Shown here: piece after piece, positions 1 through 9,444 of the stretch | Layout of the letters: each line of letters begins with the position of its first letter | Position numbering within the stretch: position 1 is the first letter of the stretch | Origin: Clostridiaceae bacterium | GTDB taxonomy: Bacteria; Bacillota; Clostridia; Clostridiales; Clostridiaceae | Length of the DNA stretch: 64,000 bases | NCBI GenBank assembly: GCA_902363375.1 | Contig: CABIZX010000005.1 | Span: forward strand, 62,001-126,000 | Reading direction: 5' to 3' | Translations under genes and position numbers: made by a program | The notes under the pieces: model-generated | Database searches by the model: none | What the model was told of the DNA's origin: nothing | What the model saw: only the letters and a program-made list of their open reading frames with translations

Positions 1-903
1 ATAGATAAGTTTAAAACAATAAACGATACCTTTGGTCATAGGGCTGGTGATCAAGTATTAAGCAAAGTATGTGAAGTTATAATTAAGAACATAAGACAAG
101 ATGATGCAATAGGAAGATACGGTGGAGAAGAATTTATTATAGTACTACCTAATACAGGTATAGAAGAGGCAAAAAATATAGCTGAAAGAATTAGAGTTAA
201 GATTGATGAAGCTAAGGTTATGGGAGATAAGAGACCAGTAACAGTAAGTTTAGGAGTAGCTAATTATCCAAATCATACAACTACTTATGAAGAACTTATA
301 GAAAAGACAGATCAAGCATTATATGCAGCTAAAAATAGTGGAAGAAATGCAACTAGAGTATGGGATGAAGCCTATGGATCTAAAATAAGCACAACTAATA
401 AGTTAAGTGGTATATTTGTAGGTAATGAAAATAAAGATTTTAAAAATGTTTCCACTTTAATTGAATTTATAGACTTTATAAATGAAAAAGGAAGTATAGA
501 TGAAAAAGTTACTACTATGATTAATAGAATAGCAGAAATTACAGAAGCTGATTTATGTACATTATTTATCTTAAAAGAAGGAAAATTAATAAATAAATAC
601 TCTAAAGTTATAGAGGAGCCTAATAACGAAGTAGATAAAATATATAATTACAATATGATTATGTCTGCTATAGATTCTGGCGAAAATATTTGTGGAGTAG
701 ATTGGGAGTATTTAGAAGAATATGATGAAATAAAAAACATTCCTGATTTAAGATCTAATATAATAGTGTTATTAAAAGATAAAGTAAGTACAGTGGGAGC
801 AATATGGTTAACAGCGGTAATTCACCATAAAGAATTTACTTATGATGAATTAAACTTTATTAATACACTAGGCAAAATAATTGTTCCTATACTAAAAGAA
901 TAA
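1..903 (+). CDS. GGDEF-GAF protein, likely diguanylate cyclase (5' end outside window)
   Basis: The reading frame is open from base 1, so the true start lies to the left; a methionine at 220 is internal to the GGDEF domain and is not the start. The visible part begins inside a GGDEF domain. The signature reads GGEEF (bases 121-135), which is compatible with an active diguanylate cyclase making c-di-GMP from two GTP. The domain ends near base 350. A GAF-like domain then fills the C-terminal half (roughly bases 440-890, with LIEFIDFI, ITEADLCTLFIL and a closing LGKIIVPIL helix) and may sense a ligand. GAF after GGDEF is less common than the reverse order. Membrane or other sensor segments may exist upstream but cannot be seen. 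A terminator follows the stop codon. The family call is firm; the activity is inferred from the signature only. Confidence 0.85.
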   Translation: MDKFKTINDTFGHRAGDQVLSKVCEVIIKNIRQDDAIGRYGGEEFIIVLPNTGIEEAKNIAERIRVKIDEAKVMGDKRPVTVSLGVANYPNHTTTYEELIEKTDQALYAAKNSGRNATRVWDEAYGSKISTTNKLSGIFVGNENKDFKNVSTLIEFIDFINEKGSIDEKVTTMINRIAEITEADLCTLFILKEGKLINKYSKVIEEPNNEVDKIYNYNMIMSAIDSGENICGVDWEYLEEYDEIKNIPDLRSNIIVLLKDKVSTVGAIWLTAVIHHKEFTYDELNFINTLGKIIVPILKE

Positions 904-912
904 GATAAAATC

Positions 913-952
913 AAAGGTATGAAATTAGGAATCCAGTTTCATACTTTTGTTA
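913..952 (+). terminator. Rho-independent terminator after the GGDEF-GAF gene
   Basis: The arms AAAGGTATGAAA (913-924) and TTTCATACTTTT (937-948) pair over 12 positions with one G-T wobble. The loop is 12 nt and T-rich sequence follows. It lies 10 bases past the stop codon. The rest of the gap to 1192 is AT-rich and holds no gene that I can see. Confidence 0.75.
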
Positions 953-1192
953 TTATTGAATTAATTAATGTAAACTTAGAAATCTATATTTTTACATTTG
1001 TAGTTTTAAGATATAATTTAATTAAGGAATAATTTTAATATAAGTAATGTGCTTTATTATTAAATATTATGAAATATATTTATAATTTTCTAAGTATTTT
1101 ATTTAAACTGTAATAATGAATATTAAAGTTTAGGAGATAAATAATAGTAATACTATTAAAAGATAAATTTAAAAATTAGTAGGAGGAGAAAG

Positions 1193-4120
1193 ATGGATTA
1201 TAATATAGGAAAGATATATCATGGATTTAAATTGGATAGAGAAGAAAAAGTAGAGGAGGCAAATTCTATAGCTAGAATTTTCGTGCATGAAAAAACCGGA
1301 GCTAGATTAATGCACTTAGAAAATGATGATTCTAATAAAGTTTTTGCTATAGGATTCAAAACACCTCCAAGTGACGACACCGGTGTTGCACATATACTAG
1401 AGCATAGTGTACTTTGTGGTTCAAGAAAGTTTCCTACAAAAGAGCCATTTGTAGAGCTTATAAAAGGTTCATTAAATACGTTTCTCAATGCCATGACATT
1501 TAGTGATAAAACAATATATCCATTAGCAAGTAAAAATGAAAAGGATTTTTTTAACTTAATGGATGTATATTTAGATGCAGTTTTTTATCCTAATATCTAT
1601 AATACTAAGGAAATTTTAATGCAAGAAGGATGGCATTATGAACTAGAAAATACTGAAGATGATTTAACATATAAGGGCGTAGTCTATAACGAAATGAAGG
1701 GTGCATTCTCATCACCAGATGGAGTATTGATGAGAGGAATTCAAAAATCATTATTTGAACATAATACTTATGGATTCGAATCTGGTGGAGACCCAGATTT
1801 TATTCCAGACTTAACTGAGGAAGAATTTTTAGGATTCCATAGCAAATATTATCATCCATCTAATAGTTATATATTTTTATATGGCGATGGAAATTTAGAT
1901 AAGATGCTAGAATTTATTAATGATAATTATTTAAGTAATTTTGAGAGAAAAGATATAGATTCTGAAATATTACCAGAAAAGCCTTTTAAAGAAATGAAGG
2001 AGGTTATAACAGAATACTCTATTTCAAGAGAAGATAATGAAAATGAGAAGACTTTTATGGCACTGAACTTTGTTACAGGAAAATGTACTGATGATGAATT
2101 ATATCTCAGTCTAAGTATATTAGAATATCTATTATTAGAAACCCAAGGAGCTCCATTAAAGCAAGCAATACTTGATGCTAATCTAGGTAAAGATGTATAT
2201 GGAAGTTTTGATAATGGAATTTTACAGCCTGTATTTAGTATAGTATTAAAAAATAGTGAAGTGAATAAAAAAGAACAATTTAAGAAAATAGTATTTGATA
2301 CTTTAAAATCTTTAGTGGAAAATGGAATTGATAAAAAGCTTATAGAGGCATGTATTAATATTACAGAGTTTAAGTTAAGAGAAGCAGATTTTCAAGGAAT
2401 GCCTAAAGGATTATTTTATTATATGACAGCTATGGATAGCTGGCTTCATGATGGAGATCCTTTAATGCATCTAAAATATGAGAAAAACATTGCGAAAATA
2501 AAGGAAGCTTTAACTACAAATTATTTTGAAGATTTAATTGAAAAATATCTATTAAATAATACACATAGCTCTCTATTAGTATTAGCTCCTAAAAAAGGCC
2601 TTGCTGATGAGAAAGAAAAAAAATTAAAGAATAAGTTAAAAGAATTTAAAGAGAAGTTATCATTAGAAGAAATTCAGGATATTGTTAATGAAACAAGGGG
2701 GCTAATAAATAGACAAAATACTCCAGACCCTGATGATATATTAGAAACTATCCCAGTACTATCCATAGATGATATAGATGATAAAGTTGAAGATTTAGGT
2801 ATTATAGAAGAAGAAGCTTGTGGAATAAAAATACTTCATCATGATGCATTTACAAGTAAAATTGCTTATTTAAGCTTTATGTTTGATAGTAGATCTATAG
2901 CTCAAGAAGATATTTCATATTTGAGTTTATTAAGTACATTGCTAGGAAAGATTAATACTAAAAATTATAGCTATGTAGATTTATCAAATGAAATATTAAT
3001 AAATACAGGCGGAGTATATTTTAAAAATGAAGTATATGGAGATAGCAAGGAAGTTCTTAAATATAGTCCTTATCTTGAGGGTCATTGTAGTGTAGTTGTA
3101 GATAGGATTCCAAGAGCTTTGGAAATATTGTCTGAGATAATAGAGAATACTTCTTTTGAAGATAAGAAAAGAATAAGAGAGCTTATAAGAATTTTGATAT
3201 CAAGAATAGAAATGAAGCTTATTGATAGAGGACATCAAGTTGCAACTACAAGATTAGGAGCTTATTTCTCACCTGCATATGCATATATAGAAAAAACTTC
3301 AGGTTATGAGTACTATAGGTTCTTAAAAGATTTAGAAAATAACTTTGATGAGAAAATAGATAATGTTATATCTAAATTAGATTCTATAATGAAGAAAGTA
3401 TTTAATAAAAACAGTCTAATAGTTACAGTAACATGTAAGGATGAAGAAGTTGATGTTGTTAAAGAAAATATATGTAAGGTACTAGATGTATTATCTGATG
3501 CGGAGATAAAGTTTAATGAATATAACTTCCATGAAGAAAATAAAAATGAAGGAATGTTAACTCCATCTAATGTTCAATATGTAGCTAAAGGATATAACTA
3601 TAAAAAACTAGGATATGAGTATACAGGTAAATTATTAGTATTAAAAACTATAATTGGTATGGATTATCTATGGAATAAAGTTAGAGTCCAAGGTGGGGCT
3701 TATGGTGCATTTGCTAATATTGTGAGAAGTGGGAACTTCATGTTTGCTAGCTATAGAGACCCTAATATAAAAGAAACTATAAAAGCTTATGATAATACAG
3801 CGCAATATTTAGAAGGCTTTACAACTACAGACAGAGAAATGTTAAAATATATTATAGGAACTATAAGTGAATTAGATATGCCATTAACTCCATCGATGGC
3901 AGGAGATGCAGCAGTTAGTTATTATATAAGAAGAATTTCTAAGAGTGATAGACAGCAAGAAAGAAAAGATGTGCTATCAACTACAATTAATGACATTAAT
4001 AGCTTTTCAAAGTTAGTAGCAGATGTTATGAGTATGGATTATGTGGTGGTTCTTGGAAATGATAGTAAAATTAAAGACAATAAAGATGTATTTAAAAACT
4101 TAGAAAGTGTATTTAAATAA
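1193..4120 (+). CDS. M16C-family zinc metallopeptidase (insulinase/presequence-protease type)
   Basis: This 975-residue protein has the length of the M16C peptidases, which fold into a two-halved chamber that degrades unfolded peptides. The inverted zinc motif HILEH is at residues 67-71, and the distal glutamate ligand is probably E167 in YNEMKG. The glycine-rich segment RVQGGAYGAFA near residue 830 matches the C-terminal half that completes the catalytic chamber. There is no signal peptide, so a cytoplasmic peptide-scavenging role is inferred. The start is supported by AGGAGGAG about 6 bases before the ATG. It is followed at once by the ribosome binding site and hairpin that precede cinA, so the two genes may be co-transcribed. 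The substrate cannot be told from sequence. Confidence 0.93.
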   Translation: MDYNIGKIYHGFKLDREEKVEEANSIARIFVHEKTGARLMHLENDDSNKVFAIGFKTPPSDDTGVAHILEHSVLCGSRKFPTKEPFVELIKGSLNTFLNAMTFSDKTIYPLASKNEKDFFNLMDVYLDAVFYPNIYNTKEILMQEGWHYELENTEDDLTYKGVVYNEMKGAFSSPDGVLMRGIQKSLFEHNTYGFESGGDPDFIPDLTEEEFLGFHSKYYHPSNSYIFLYGDGNLDKMLEFINDNYLSNFERKDIDSEILPEKPFKEMKEVITEYSISREDNENEKTFMALNFVTGKCTDDELYLSLSILEYLLLETQGAPLKQAILDANLGKDVYGSFDNGILQPVFSIVLKNSEVNKKEQFKKIVFDTLKSLVENGIDKKLIEACINITEFKLREADFQGMPKGLFYYMTAMDSWLHDGDPLMHLKYEKNIAKIKEALTTNYFEDLIEKYLLNNTHSSLLVLAPKKGLADEKEKKLKNKLKEFKEKLSLEEIQDIVNETRGLINRQNTPDPDDILETIPVLSIDDIDDKVEDLGIIEEEACGIKILHHDAFTSKIAYLSFMFDSRSIAQEDISYLSLLSTLLGKINTKNYSYVDLSNEILINTGGVYFKNEVYGDSKEVLKYSPYLEGHCSVVVDRIPRALEILSEIIENTSFEDKKRIRELIRILISRIEMKLIDRGHQVATTRLGAYFSPAYAYIEKTSGYEYYRFLKDLENNFDEKIDNVISKLDSIMKKVFNKNSLIVTVTCKDEEVDVVKENICKVLDVLSDAEIKFNEYNFHEENKNEGMLTPSNVQYVAKGYNYKKLGYEYTGKLLVLKTIIGMDYLWNKVRVQGGAYGAFANIVRSGNFMFASYRDPNIKETIKAYDNTAQYLEGFTTTDREMLKYIIGTISELDMPLTPSMAGDAAVSYYIRRISKSDRQQERKDVLSTTINDINSFSKLVADVMSMDYVVVLGNDSKIKDNKDVFKNLESVFK

Positions 4121-4180
4121 GGGGGGAGAAATTTAATTAGAAGCCATGATTTAATCATGGCTTCTAATTAAGATAAGCAT
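4121..4180 (+). promoter_or_regulatory. Hairpin placed between a ribosome binding site and the cinA start
   Basis: GGGGGGAG starts directly after the M16 stop codon (4121-4128). A perfect 18-bp inverted repeat follows (4133-4150 with 4154-4171, loop TTA), then the cinA ATG at 4181. No other Shine-Dalgarno sequence lies near the ATG. If the hairpin folds, it removes 39 nt and leaves about 14 nt between the GGGGGAG and the ATG. There is no T-run after it, so it is not a typical terminator. Confidence 0.55.
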
Positions 4181-5416
4181 ATGAAGTGTGAAATACTTGC
4201 GGTAGGAACAGAAATTTTATTAGGAGATATAGTAAACACTAATGCTCAATATATTGCTAAGAGGTTAAATGAAGAAGGAATTTTTGTTTATTATCAATCT
4301 GTTATAGGAGATAATCCAGATAGGTTGAAAAAGGCATATGAATTAGCTTTTTCAAGGGCAGATTTAGTTATAACCACAGGAGGTTTAGGTCCCACTAAAG
4401 ATGATTTAACTAAAGAGATTGCCTTTGAATACTTTAATAAATCTTCTGTTTGCCATAAAGAATCTTTGGAATATATTAAAGAGTACTTTGAAAAGACAGG
4501 AAGACAAATGGGAAAGACTAATGAGAAACAAGCATATTTTCCAGAGGATGCTATTATATTAAAAAATAATAATGGTACTGCCCCTGGATGCATAATAGAA
4601 GAAAACAATAAGATATTAGTTATGTTACCTGGACCTCCTAAAGAAATGAAGTTAATGTTTGAAGAAAGTGTAATACCTTACTTAAAGAAATTTTCAAATG
4701 AAATATTAGTATCTAAGGTGCTTAGAGTAGTTGGAGTAGGAGAAAGTTCAGCAGCAGAAATGATAGGAGATCTTATAGATAATGTGAATCCTACAGTAGC
4801 ACCCTATGCTAAAAATTCAGAAATGGTATTTAGAATTACGGCTAAGGCAAATAGTGAGGTTGAAGCTAATAAATTAATTGTCCCTATAGAGAATAGGATA
4901 AGAGATATATTGGGTGATAATATATATGGTGAAGGACAAGTTGCTTTGGAAGAGGTAATAGGAGATATGCTAGTTAGTAGAGGATTAACTATTTCTACTG
5001 CAGAATCATGTACAGGTGGAATGGTAGCAGCTAGGTTAATTAATTATCCTGGTATATCACAAAGTTTACTTGAAGGTGTAGTAACCTATAGTAATGAAGC
5101 TAAGATGAATAGGATTAATGTAAAAAAAGAAACTCTTGAAAAGTTCGGAGCTGTTAGTTATGAGGTAGCAGCAGAAATGGCAGAAGGTATTGCAAATACC
5201 TCAGGATCTGATATAGGAATTTCAACTACTGGAGTGGCGGGTCCAGGAGGAGGAACAGCAGAGAAGCCAGTAGGAAGAGTATATATAGGATTATATTATA
5301 AGGGAAAGATTACTACAAAAGAGTTAAATCTTGTAGGAGATAGGCAAAAAATAAGAGAAAAATCCACTATAAATATTTTAGATATGTTAAGACGTGAATT
5401 ATTAAAAGATAAGTAG
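4181..5416 (+). CDS. cinA: CinA family protein (competence/damage-inducible; NMN amidase type)
   Basis: This 411-residue protein has the two-domain CinA layout. An N-terminal molybdopterin-binding-like domain (residues 1 to about 170) starts with the hallmark AVGTEILLGDIVNTNA and continues with TTGGLGPTKDD and PGPPKEM. A C-terminal CinA domain (about 250-405) carries STAESCTGGM and TGVAGPGGG. The C-terminal domain deamidates nicotinamide mononucleotide in studied homologues; the N-terminal domain acts on ADP-ribose-type pyrophosphates in some. Together they salvage or clean up pyridine nucleotides. The start is fixed by the family's conserved N-terminus even though the only good ribosome binding site lies behind a hairpin. 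recA, the usual neighbour, is not present here. Confidence 0.95.
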   Translation: MKCEILAVGTEILLGDIVNTNAQYIAKRLNEEGIFVYYQSVIGDNPDRLKKAYELAFSRADLVITTGGLGPTKDDLTKEIAFEYFNKSSVCHKESLEYIKEYFEKTGRQMGKTNEKQAYFPEDAIILKNNNGTAPGCIIEENNKILVMLPGPPKEMKLMFEESVIPYLKKFSNEILVSKVLRVVGVGESSAAEMIGDLIDNVNPTVAPYAKNSEMVFRITAKANSEVEANKLIVPIENRIRDILGDNIYGEGQVALEEVIGDMLVSRGLTISTAESCTGGMVAARLINYPGISQSLLEGVVTYSNEAKMNRINVKKETLEKFGAVSYEVAAEMAEGIANTSGSDIGISTTGVAGPGGGTAEKPVGRVYIGLYYKGKITTKELNLVGDRQKIREKSTINILDMLRRELLKDK

Positions 5417-5427
5417 GTAATTAATAT

Positions 5428-5470
5428 AAAAGTGAAACATCCCATATTAATGAGGGATGTTTCACTTTTT
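5428..5470. terminator. Bidirectional terminator between cinA and the S8 protease
   Basis: Arms 5428-5443 and 5454-5469 pair perfectly over 16 bp with a 10-nt loop. Runs of A on the left and T on the right let it work for both converging genes. The stop codon of the minus-strand protease (5462-5464) lies inside the right arm. Confidence 0.9.
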
Positions 5471-6742
5471 ATGTTTATGCTTATGTTTATTGCTATTATT
5501 ATTTTTAGCATTCATTATTAAGTTAAAATCAGTATTAATTAAGTTATTAATATTTATATATCCATTTCCTTGCTTATATTTCTTATCATTTATTAGAGTT
5601 GAATTTATTTTTAATAAAGTATAGATATCGTCAAAAGTAAAGTTATTATTTAGCTCGAATAATAATGCACAGACACCTGCTATGAATGCACAAGAAATGG
5701 AAGTACCACTACGAATAGCATAAGGGGATGTAAGTGGTGGTGGATATATTTTTTCGCCATCTCTCTCTGATACATAATTGCAATCAGAATTTAAAGATAC
5801 AATATCATCACTAGCTGCAACAAAATCAGGCTTTTTTAATATCTTTGTTGAACCACAACAAGAATATTCGCTTATTTTATAAGTAGAGTTTGTATTTATT
5901 CCACCTATGGTAAGTACTTTATCAGATAGAGCTATACCTTTTATAGTATCTTCTTTATCTTCATTATTACCAGCAGGTACAACTATTATTATGTTTTTAT
6001 TTCTAAGCATAGTAAAAAGCTTATCGTATAAGGATAAAATAAACTTATTTAAAGTAGTTATTTCAAAAGGTGCACATATTATTTTTATATTAAATTCATC
6101 GATATTATTATACAGACATTCTAATGCAAATAGGGTAGCTGAAATATATCCTCTCCCAAATTTATTAAAGGCTTTAATCATGACTAAGTGACTATCTATG
6201 GCAATTCCACGTTGTTTGATTTTTTTATTAGTACTTTCACCACATATTAATCCAGAGATAAAAGTTCCATGACCATTATCATCATAAGGATATGTTGCTC
6301 CATTTATTACATCAATAAATTTCTTCACTTTATTTGAAGGAGTGGATAAATCTATATGGGGATATACTCCACTATCGATTATACCAATACCAACATCCTT
6401 ACCAGAGATAGATTTATTTTTAAGAGGTTCAAACTTTTTATTGTCTAGAAAGATACCATTAGAGTGAAGTATATTCTTATTACATAAAAATGCTATGTCA
6501 TCAGGACATATATATTTTACTTCAGGAAGTTCCATAATTCTTTTTATAGACTTTTTAGTAGCAAGTACACATATACAATTTAAGGATTTAATATTATATA
6601 AAACTTCGCCCTTTGAAGATTTTATTTTCTTTTCTATTGAATCTTTAATGCTTCCATATTTAATTATTATTCTATATCTATTATAAATATCATTATTTAT
6701 CATATCTTTAAGTGTTGGGTCAAGTTTTTTATTAAAAAGCAT
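5462..6742 (-). CDS. S8 family serine peptidase (subtilisin-like, no signal peptide)
   Basis: A 426-residue subtilase. The triad is visible: D123 in GIIDSGV, H158 in NGHGTFISGL and S348 in SGTSIS, with oxyanion residue N259 in PAGNN. About 110 residues precede the catalytic domain and resemble an inhibitor-like propeptide. There is no secretion signal, so it is probably cytoplasmic or a spore-associated protease like AprX or the clostridial Csp proteins; I cannot choose between these. The C-terminus ends in an unusual Asn/Lys/His-rich tail (NNNSNKHKHKHKK). The start is supported by AAGGAG 8 bases upstream. It is a single-gene unit, convergent with cinA. Confidence 0.9.
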   Translation of the reverse strand: MLFNKKLDPTLKDMINNDIYNRYRIIIKYGSIKDSIEKKIKSSKGEVLYNIKSLNCICVLATKKSIKRIMELPEVKYICPDDIAFLCNKNILHSNGIFLDNKKFEPLKNKSISGKDVGIGIIDSGVYPHIDLSTPSNKVKKFIDVINGATYPYDDNGHGTFISGLICGESTNKKIKQRGIAIDSHLVMIKAFNKFGRGYISATLFALECLYNNIDEFNIKIICAPFEITTLNKFILSLYDKLFTMLRNKNIIIVVPAGNNEDKEDTIKGIALSDKVLTIGGINTNSTYKISEYSCCGSTKILKKPDFVAASDDIVSLNSDCNYVSERDGEKIYPPPLTSPYAIRSGTSISCAFIAGVCALLFELNNNFTFDDIYTLLKINSTLINDKKYKQGNGYININNLINTDFNLIMNAKNNNSNKHKHKHKK

Positions 6743-6943
6743 AGAAATACTCCTTATTACTTATTACACTTATCAGTATATGTAAACTAAAAATATTTGT
6801 TAAAGCTTTTAGAACTATATGCTGAGTTATTAGAGCTTGACATTTGAAGAATTAATTATGAATAAATTTATATGCTTTTTAATGTATAAGATATGTTTGC
6901 GGTAACAATATTATTTTATTTACAATTAATTTGAAATAAAATA

Positions 6944-6975
6944 AAAGCTAAGACTAATTAATTAGTCTTAGCTTT
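6944..6975 (-). terminator. Terminator of the LysR gene
   Basis: AAAGCTAAGACTAAT (6944-6958) and ATTAGTCTTAGCTTT (6961-6975) form a 15-bp palindrome. On the minus strand it follows the LysR stop codon by about 10 bases and is followed by a T-rich stretch. Confidence 0.75.
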
Positions 6976-6985
6976 GGAAACTTTA

Positions 6986-7876
6986 TTATAAGTTATATAT
7001 ATCTTTGCACATAGAATAGAAGGCTCTAGCAATAGGTGTAAGAGTTCTCTTAGAGCTTACTATTAAAAAGATATCTCTCTTTAGATTTATATTTTCTATT
7101 CTACTTATACGCATGTCCCCATTTATGAATCCATCATCACACAGGCTTTTGCTGATTATGGAAATTCCTTGACCTAGGCTAACAAATTTAAGTTGAGCAT
7201 GTACACTATTTACTTCACATAGAACTTTTAACTTTTTAGGGTCTAATTTGTTAGCATGAAGTTGAGATTCTAAAGTATGACGAGTTGCAGATTCCTTTTC
7301 TCTTATTATAAAAGGATATTTTAGCAAATCGTTAATAGAAATAATATCAGGAAGATTTAGTTTGGGACTTGAAATAATAACAAGTTCATCTTCTGTTATT
7401 TTATAACTATTTATCTTTGAGTTATCTATAATTGTACCAACTAAACCAATTTCACACTTAAGATCTATTATGTCTTTAATTATTGATACAGAACCTTGTT
7501 CTTTAATATTAAACTTAACATTTGAGTAGAGATCACTAAATTTTGAGACAAGTGAAGGTAATAATGAGTTGCAAGGCGTTGTACTAGCAGCAATATTTAA
7601 CACTCCAGCAATGTTATTATTAAAATTAGATAAATCTGTAATAGCATTATTCCTTATATTTATAATATCATTAGCATATTGCAAAAAGGATTCGCCCACA
7701 GGAGTTAAATTAACTTCCTTAGATGTTCTATCAAATAATTGAATATTAAGTTCTCTTTCTAAACTAGAAATATGTGAACTTATAGTAGGCTGAGATAGGT
7801 AAATAGCATTTGCAGCTTTAGAAAAACTTCTAAGTTTAGACACTGTAATAAATGCTTCTAATTGTTTGAAATCCAT
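6986..7876 (-). CDS. LysR-family transcriptional regulator
   Basis: The 296-residue length and layout match LysR regulators. A winged helix-turn-helix lies at residues 1-60 (FSKAANAIYLSQPTISSHISSLE, ending in the LFDRT signature), and a two-lobed effector domain runs from about residue 90 to 290. It would bind DNA as a tetramer and respond to a small molecule. The start follows AGGGGGT by about 6 bases. The next gene downstream in transcription direction is the convergent region with the S8 protease. The small DMT transporter upstream is on the same strand 112 bases away and could be a target, but nothing in the sequence proves it. The effector is unknown. Confidence 0.93.
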   Translation of the reverse strand: MDFKQLEAFITVSKLRSFSKAANAIYLSQPTISSHISSLERELNIQLFDRTSKEVNLTPVGESFLQYANDIINIRNNAITDLSNFNNNIAGVLNIAASTTPCNSLLPSLVSKFSDLYSNVKFNIKEQGSVSIIKDIIDLKCEIGLVGTIIDNSKINSYKITEDELVIISSPKLNLPDIISINDLLKYPFIIREKESATRHTLESQLHANKLDPKKLKVLCEVNSVHAQLKFVSLGQGISIISKSLCDDGFINGDMRISRIENINLKRDIFLIVSSKRTLTPIARAFYSMCKDIYNL

Positions 7877-7988
7877 AGTCTACCCCCTATTAATAATATA
7901 AGATTTAATACAACAATTTATATAAAGTAGAGATTTTTTTATTTATTGAATCAAAAATATCCTTACGCAAAAATAGAAAAGATAGAGA

Positions 7989-8420
7989 CTATCCTTTCCA
8001 CTTGAAAATTATAATTCCCGCTATCATTATGATAACACCAATGCATTCACGCATTCCATATCCAGCCTCATTAGCACCAAACCAGCCAAAATGATTAATA
8101 AGTGCAGCAGCAATAAGTTGAGCAATTAGAATAGTTGCTACAGCTACAGCTGGACCAAGACTAGACATACCTTTAATTACGGTAAAAGTAATGACAGTAC
8201 CTAATACTCCTGCTAGGAGATAGAGCTTATTAGCATCTTTTAAGTTTCTAAAACTACCATCACCAGCAAAAAATAATACTATTAGTGCAGTTACAAGTGC
8301 AATAGCTTGAGTTAATACTGTAGTCTCCCATAATCCAATTTTTTCTGAGAGCTCTGTATTAAATACACCTTGAACACTCATAGTTACCCCTGCAATTATC
8401 GAGAAAATTATACCCCACAT
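7989..8420 (-). CDS. Small DMT-family transporter (YdcZ/DUF606 type)
   Basis: A 143-residue protein with four or five hydrophobic helices (starting IIFSIIAGVTMSVQGVFN). It matches the YdcZ/DUF606 group of half-sized drug/metabolite transporters, which act as dimers in the cytoplasmic membrane. GPAVAVATILIAQLIAAALINHFG is the typical third-helix region. Substrate is unknown for most members. The start follows AAAGGACGGTG. It lies between a 2H-like gene and the LysR gene, all on the minus strand but with separating gaps of 112 and 132 bases, so a shared transcript is possible but not shown. I saw no guanidine riboswitch in its leader. Confidence 0.85.
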   Translation of the reverse strand: MWGIIFSIIAGVTMSVQGVFNTELSEKIGLWETTVLTQAIALVTALIVLFFAGDGSFRNLKDANKLYLLAGVLGTVITFTVIKGMSSLGPAVAVATILIAQLIAAALINHFGWFGANEAGYGMRECIGVIIMIAGIIIFKWKG

Positions 8421-8552
8421 AAAGTTTTCACCGTCCTTTTAAAGATAGCTTACCCTAATATGAGCATAATTATTTAAATTTTAAGGATGATATCTATGTT
8501 TAATTTTATTAGCAATAAAGTTTTAAATTTATTAAAGGTTTTAATTATAAAG

Positions 8553-9101
8553 TTAAAATTCTTTTAAATCATAACTTTTAACTAAGGTATCTCGCCTATT
8601 GTTTAGCTGTTTCCAAACCTCAATTTTATTTATCTTAGTAAAATTAATTAATTCTGTTTTATCTTTAGATTGATCTAAGGTAAATGAATTATTAGAATAA
8701 GCTTTTCTAATAGCATTGTTAGCATTAGAAATAGGCATATTAAAGTATGATAAACTCGAGAAATCTTTAACACTTATACCGTGAGTATTAAACATATCAA
8801 ACATACTTCTAGATATCTTATTTATGTATCCTTTATCTTTAACCTTTAAATTTACAGTGTTAGATGTATCATTAATGTATATATCATTATCTATTCCGAC
8901 TTTAAATTTTTTATAAGGAGATAAGATTTTTGAAATTATCTCATCTAACTTATCAAGTTCTGCATTAGAAACAGAACCTAGAGGAATGTATAAATTAGAT
9001 ATGTTTTTATATAACTTATATTTCTTATTTAAAAATTTTTGGATAGATACAATATTATCAACAGAACCATCATCTACCAATGCAACTAAATAATATTTCA
9101 T
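8553..9101 (-). CDS. 2'-5' RNA ligase-like (2H phosphoesterase) protein with degenerate active site
   Basis: This 182-residue protein starts MKYYLVALVDDGS and has the secondary-structure order and length of small clostridial 2H-phosphoesterase-like proteins. The family acts on cyclic or 2'-5' phosphodiesters with two H-x-T/S motifs. Where I expect the first motif (LHIT-like) it has LYIPLG, near residue 43. Where I expect the second (LHVS-like) it has FNMPISN, near residue 122. Both histidines therefore seem lost, and a binding rather than catalytic role is inferred. The family assignment rests on remembered similarity and is moderate. A GGGAGG ribosome binding site precedes the start. The gene stands alone. 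Confidence 0.55.
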   Translation of the reverse strand: MKYYLVALVDDGSVDNIVSIQKFLNKKYKLYKNISNLYIPLGSVSNAELDKLDEIISKILSPYKKFKVGIDNDIYINDTSNTVNLKVKDKGYINKISRSMFDMFNTHGISVKDFSSLSYFNMPISNANNAIRKAYSNNSFTLDQSKDKTELINFTKINKIEVWKQLNNRRDTLVKSYDLKEF

Positions 9102-9444
9102 TTTTTTCCTCCCAAATGTAGATTTTTATTATAAAGTATTATATTATTATAAAATACTTTAACGCTACAATTAACAGTATTATAACATATAATAATAGGT
9201 TATAATAGACATATGTGGTGAATTATATTTTTATTCTGTTGAAGGGAATCTATAATATAGAAAATAATATAAAAAATAAGGTTAGAAATTTAAAATTTTT
9301 ATTAAAATACATAAACATTGTGATATAATTATAATTATGAGATTTTGATATTTAAAAAATGGATTTAATTGACATAGATACGCAAGGAAGCAGTTAACAT
9401 ATATAAAATATGGACATTATATAAATAGTGAGGATGATACCTGT
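9102..9444. other. 343-base gap upstream of murA
   Basis: Very AT-rich. It must hold the divergent promoters for the 2H-like gene (minus) and murA (plus). Several TATAAT boxes occur (9188-9193, 9202-9207, 9324-9329), but none has a convincing -35 partner at 16-18 bases. A TTGACA at 9369-9374 has no good -10 at the right distance. I see no gene or structured RNA. Confidence 0.4.

Noticed and set aside
9369..9407. TTGACA with TATAAA as the murA promoter
   Set aside because: The spacing of 27 bases is too long for a normal promoter.
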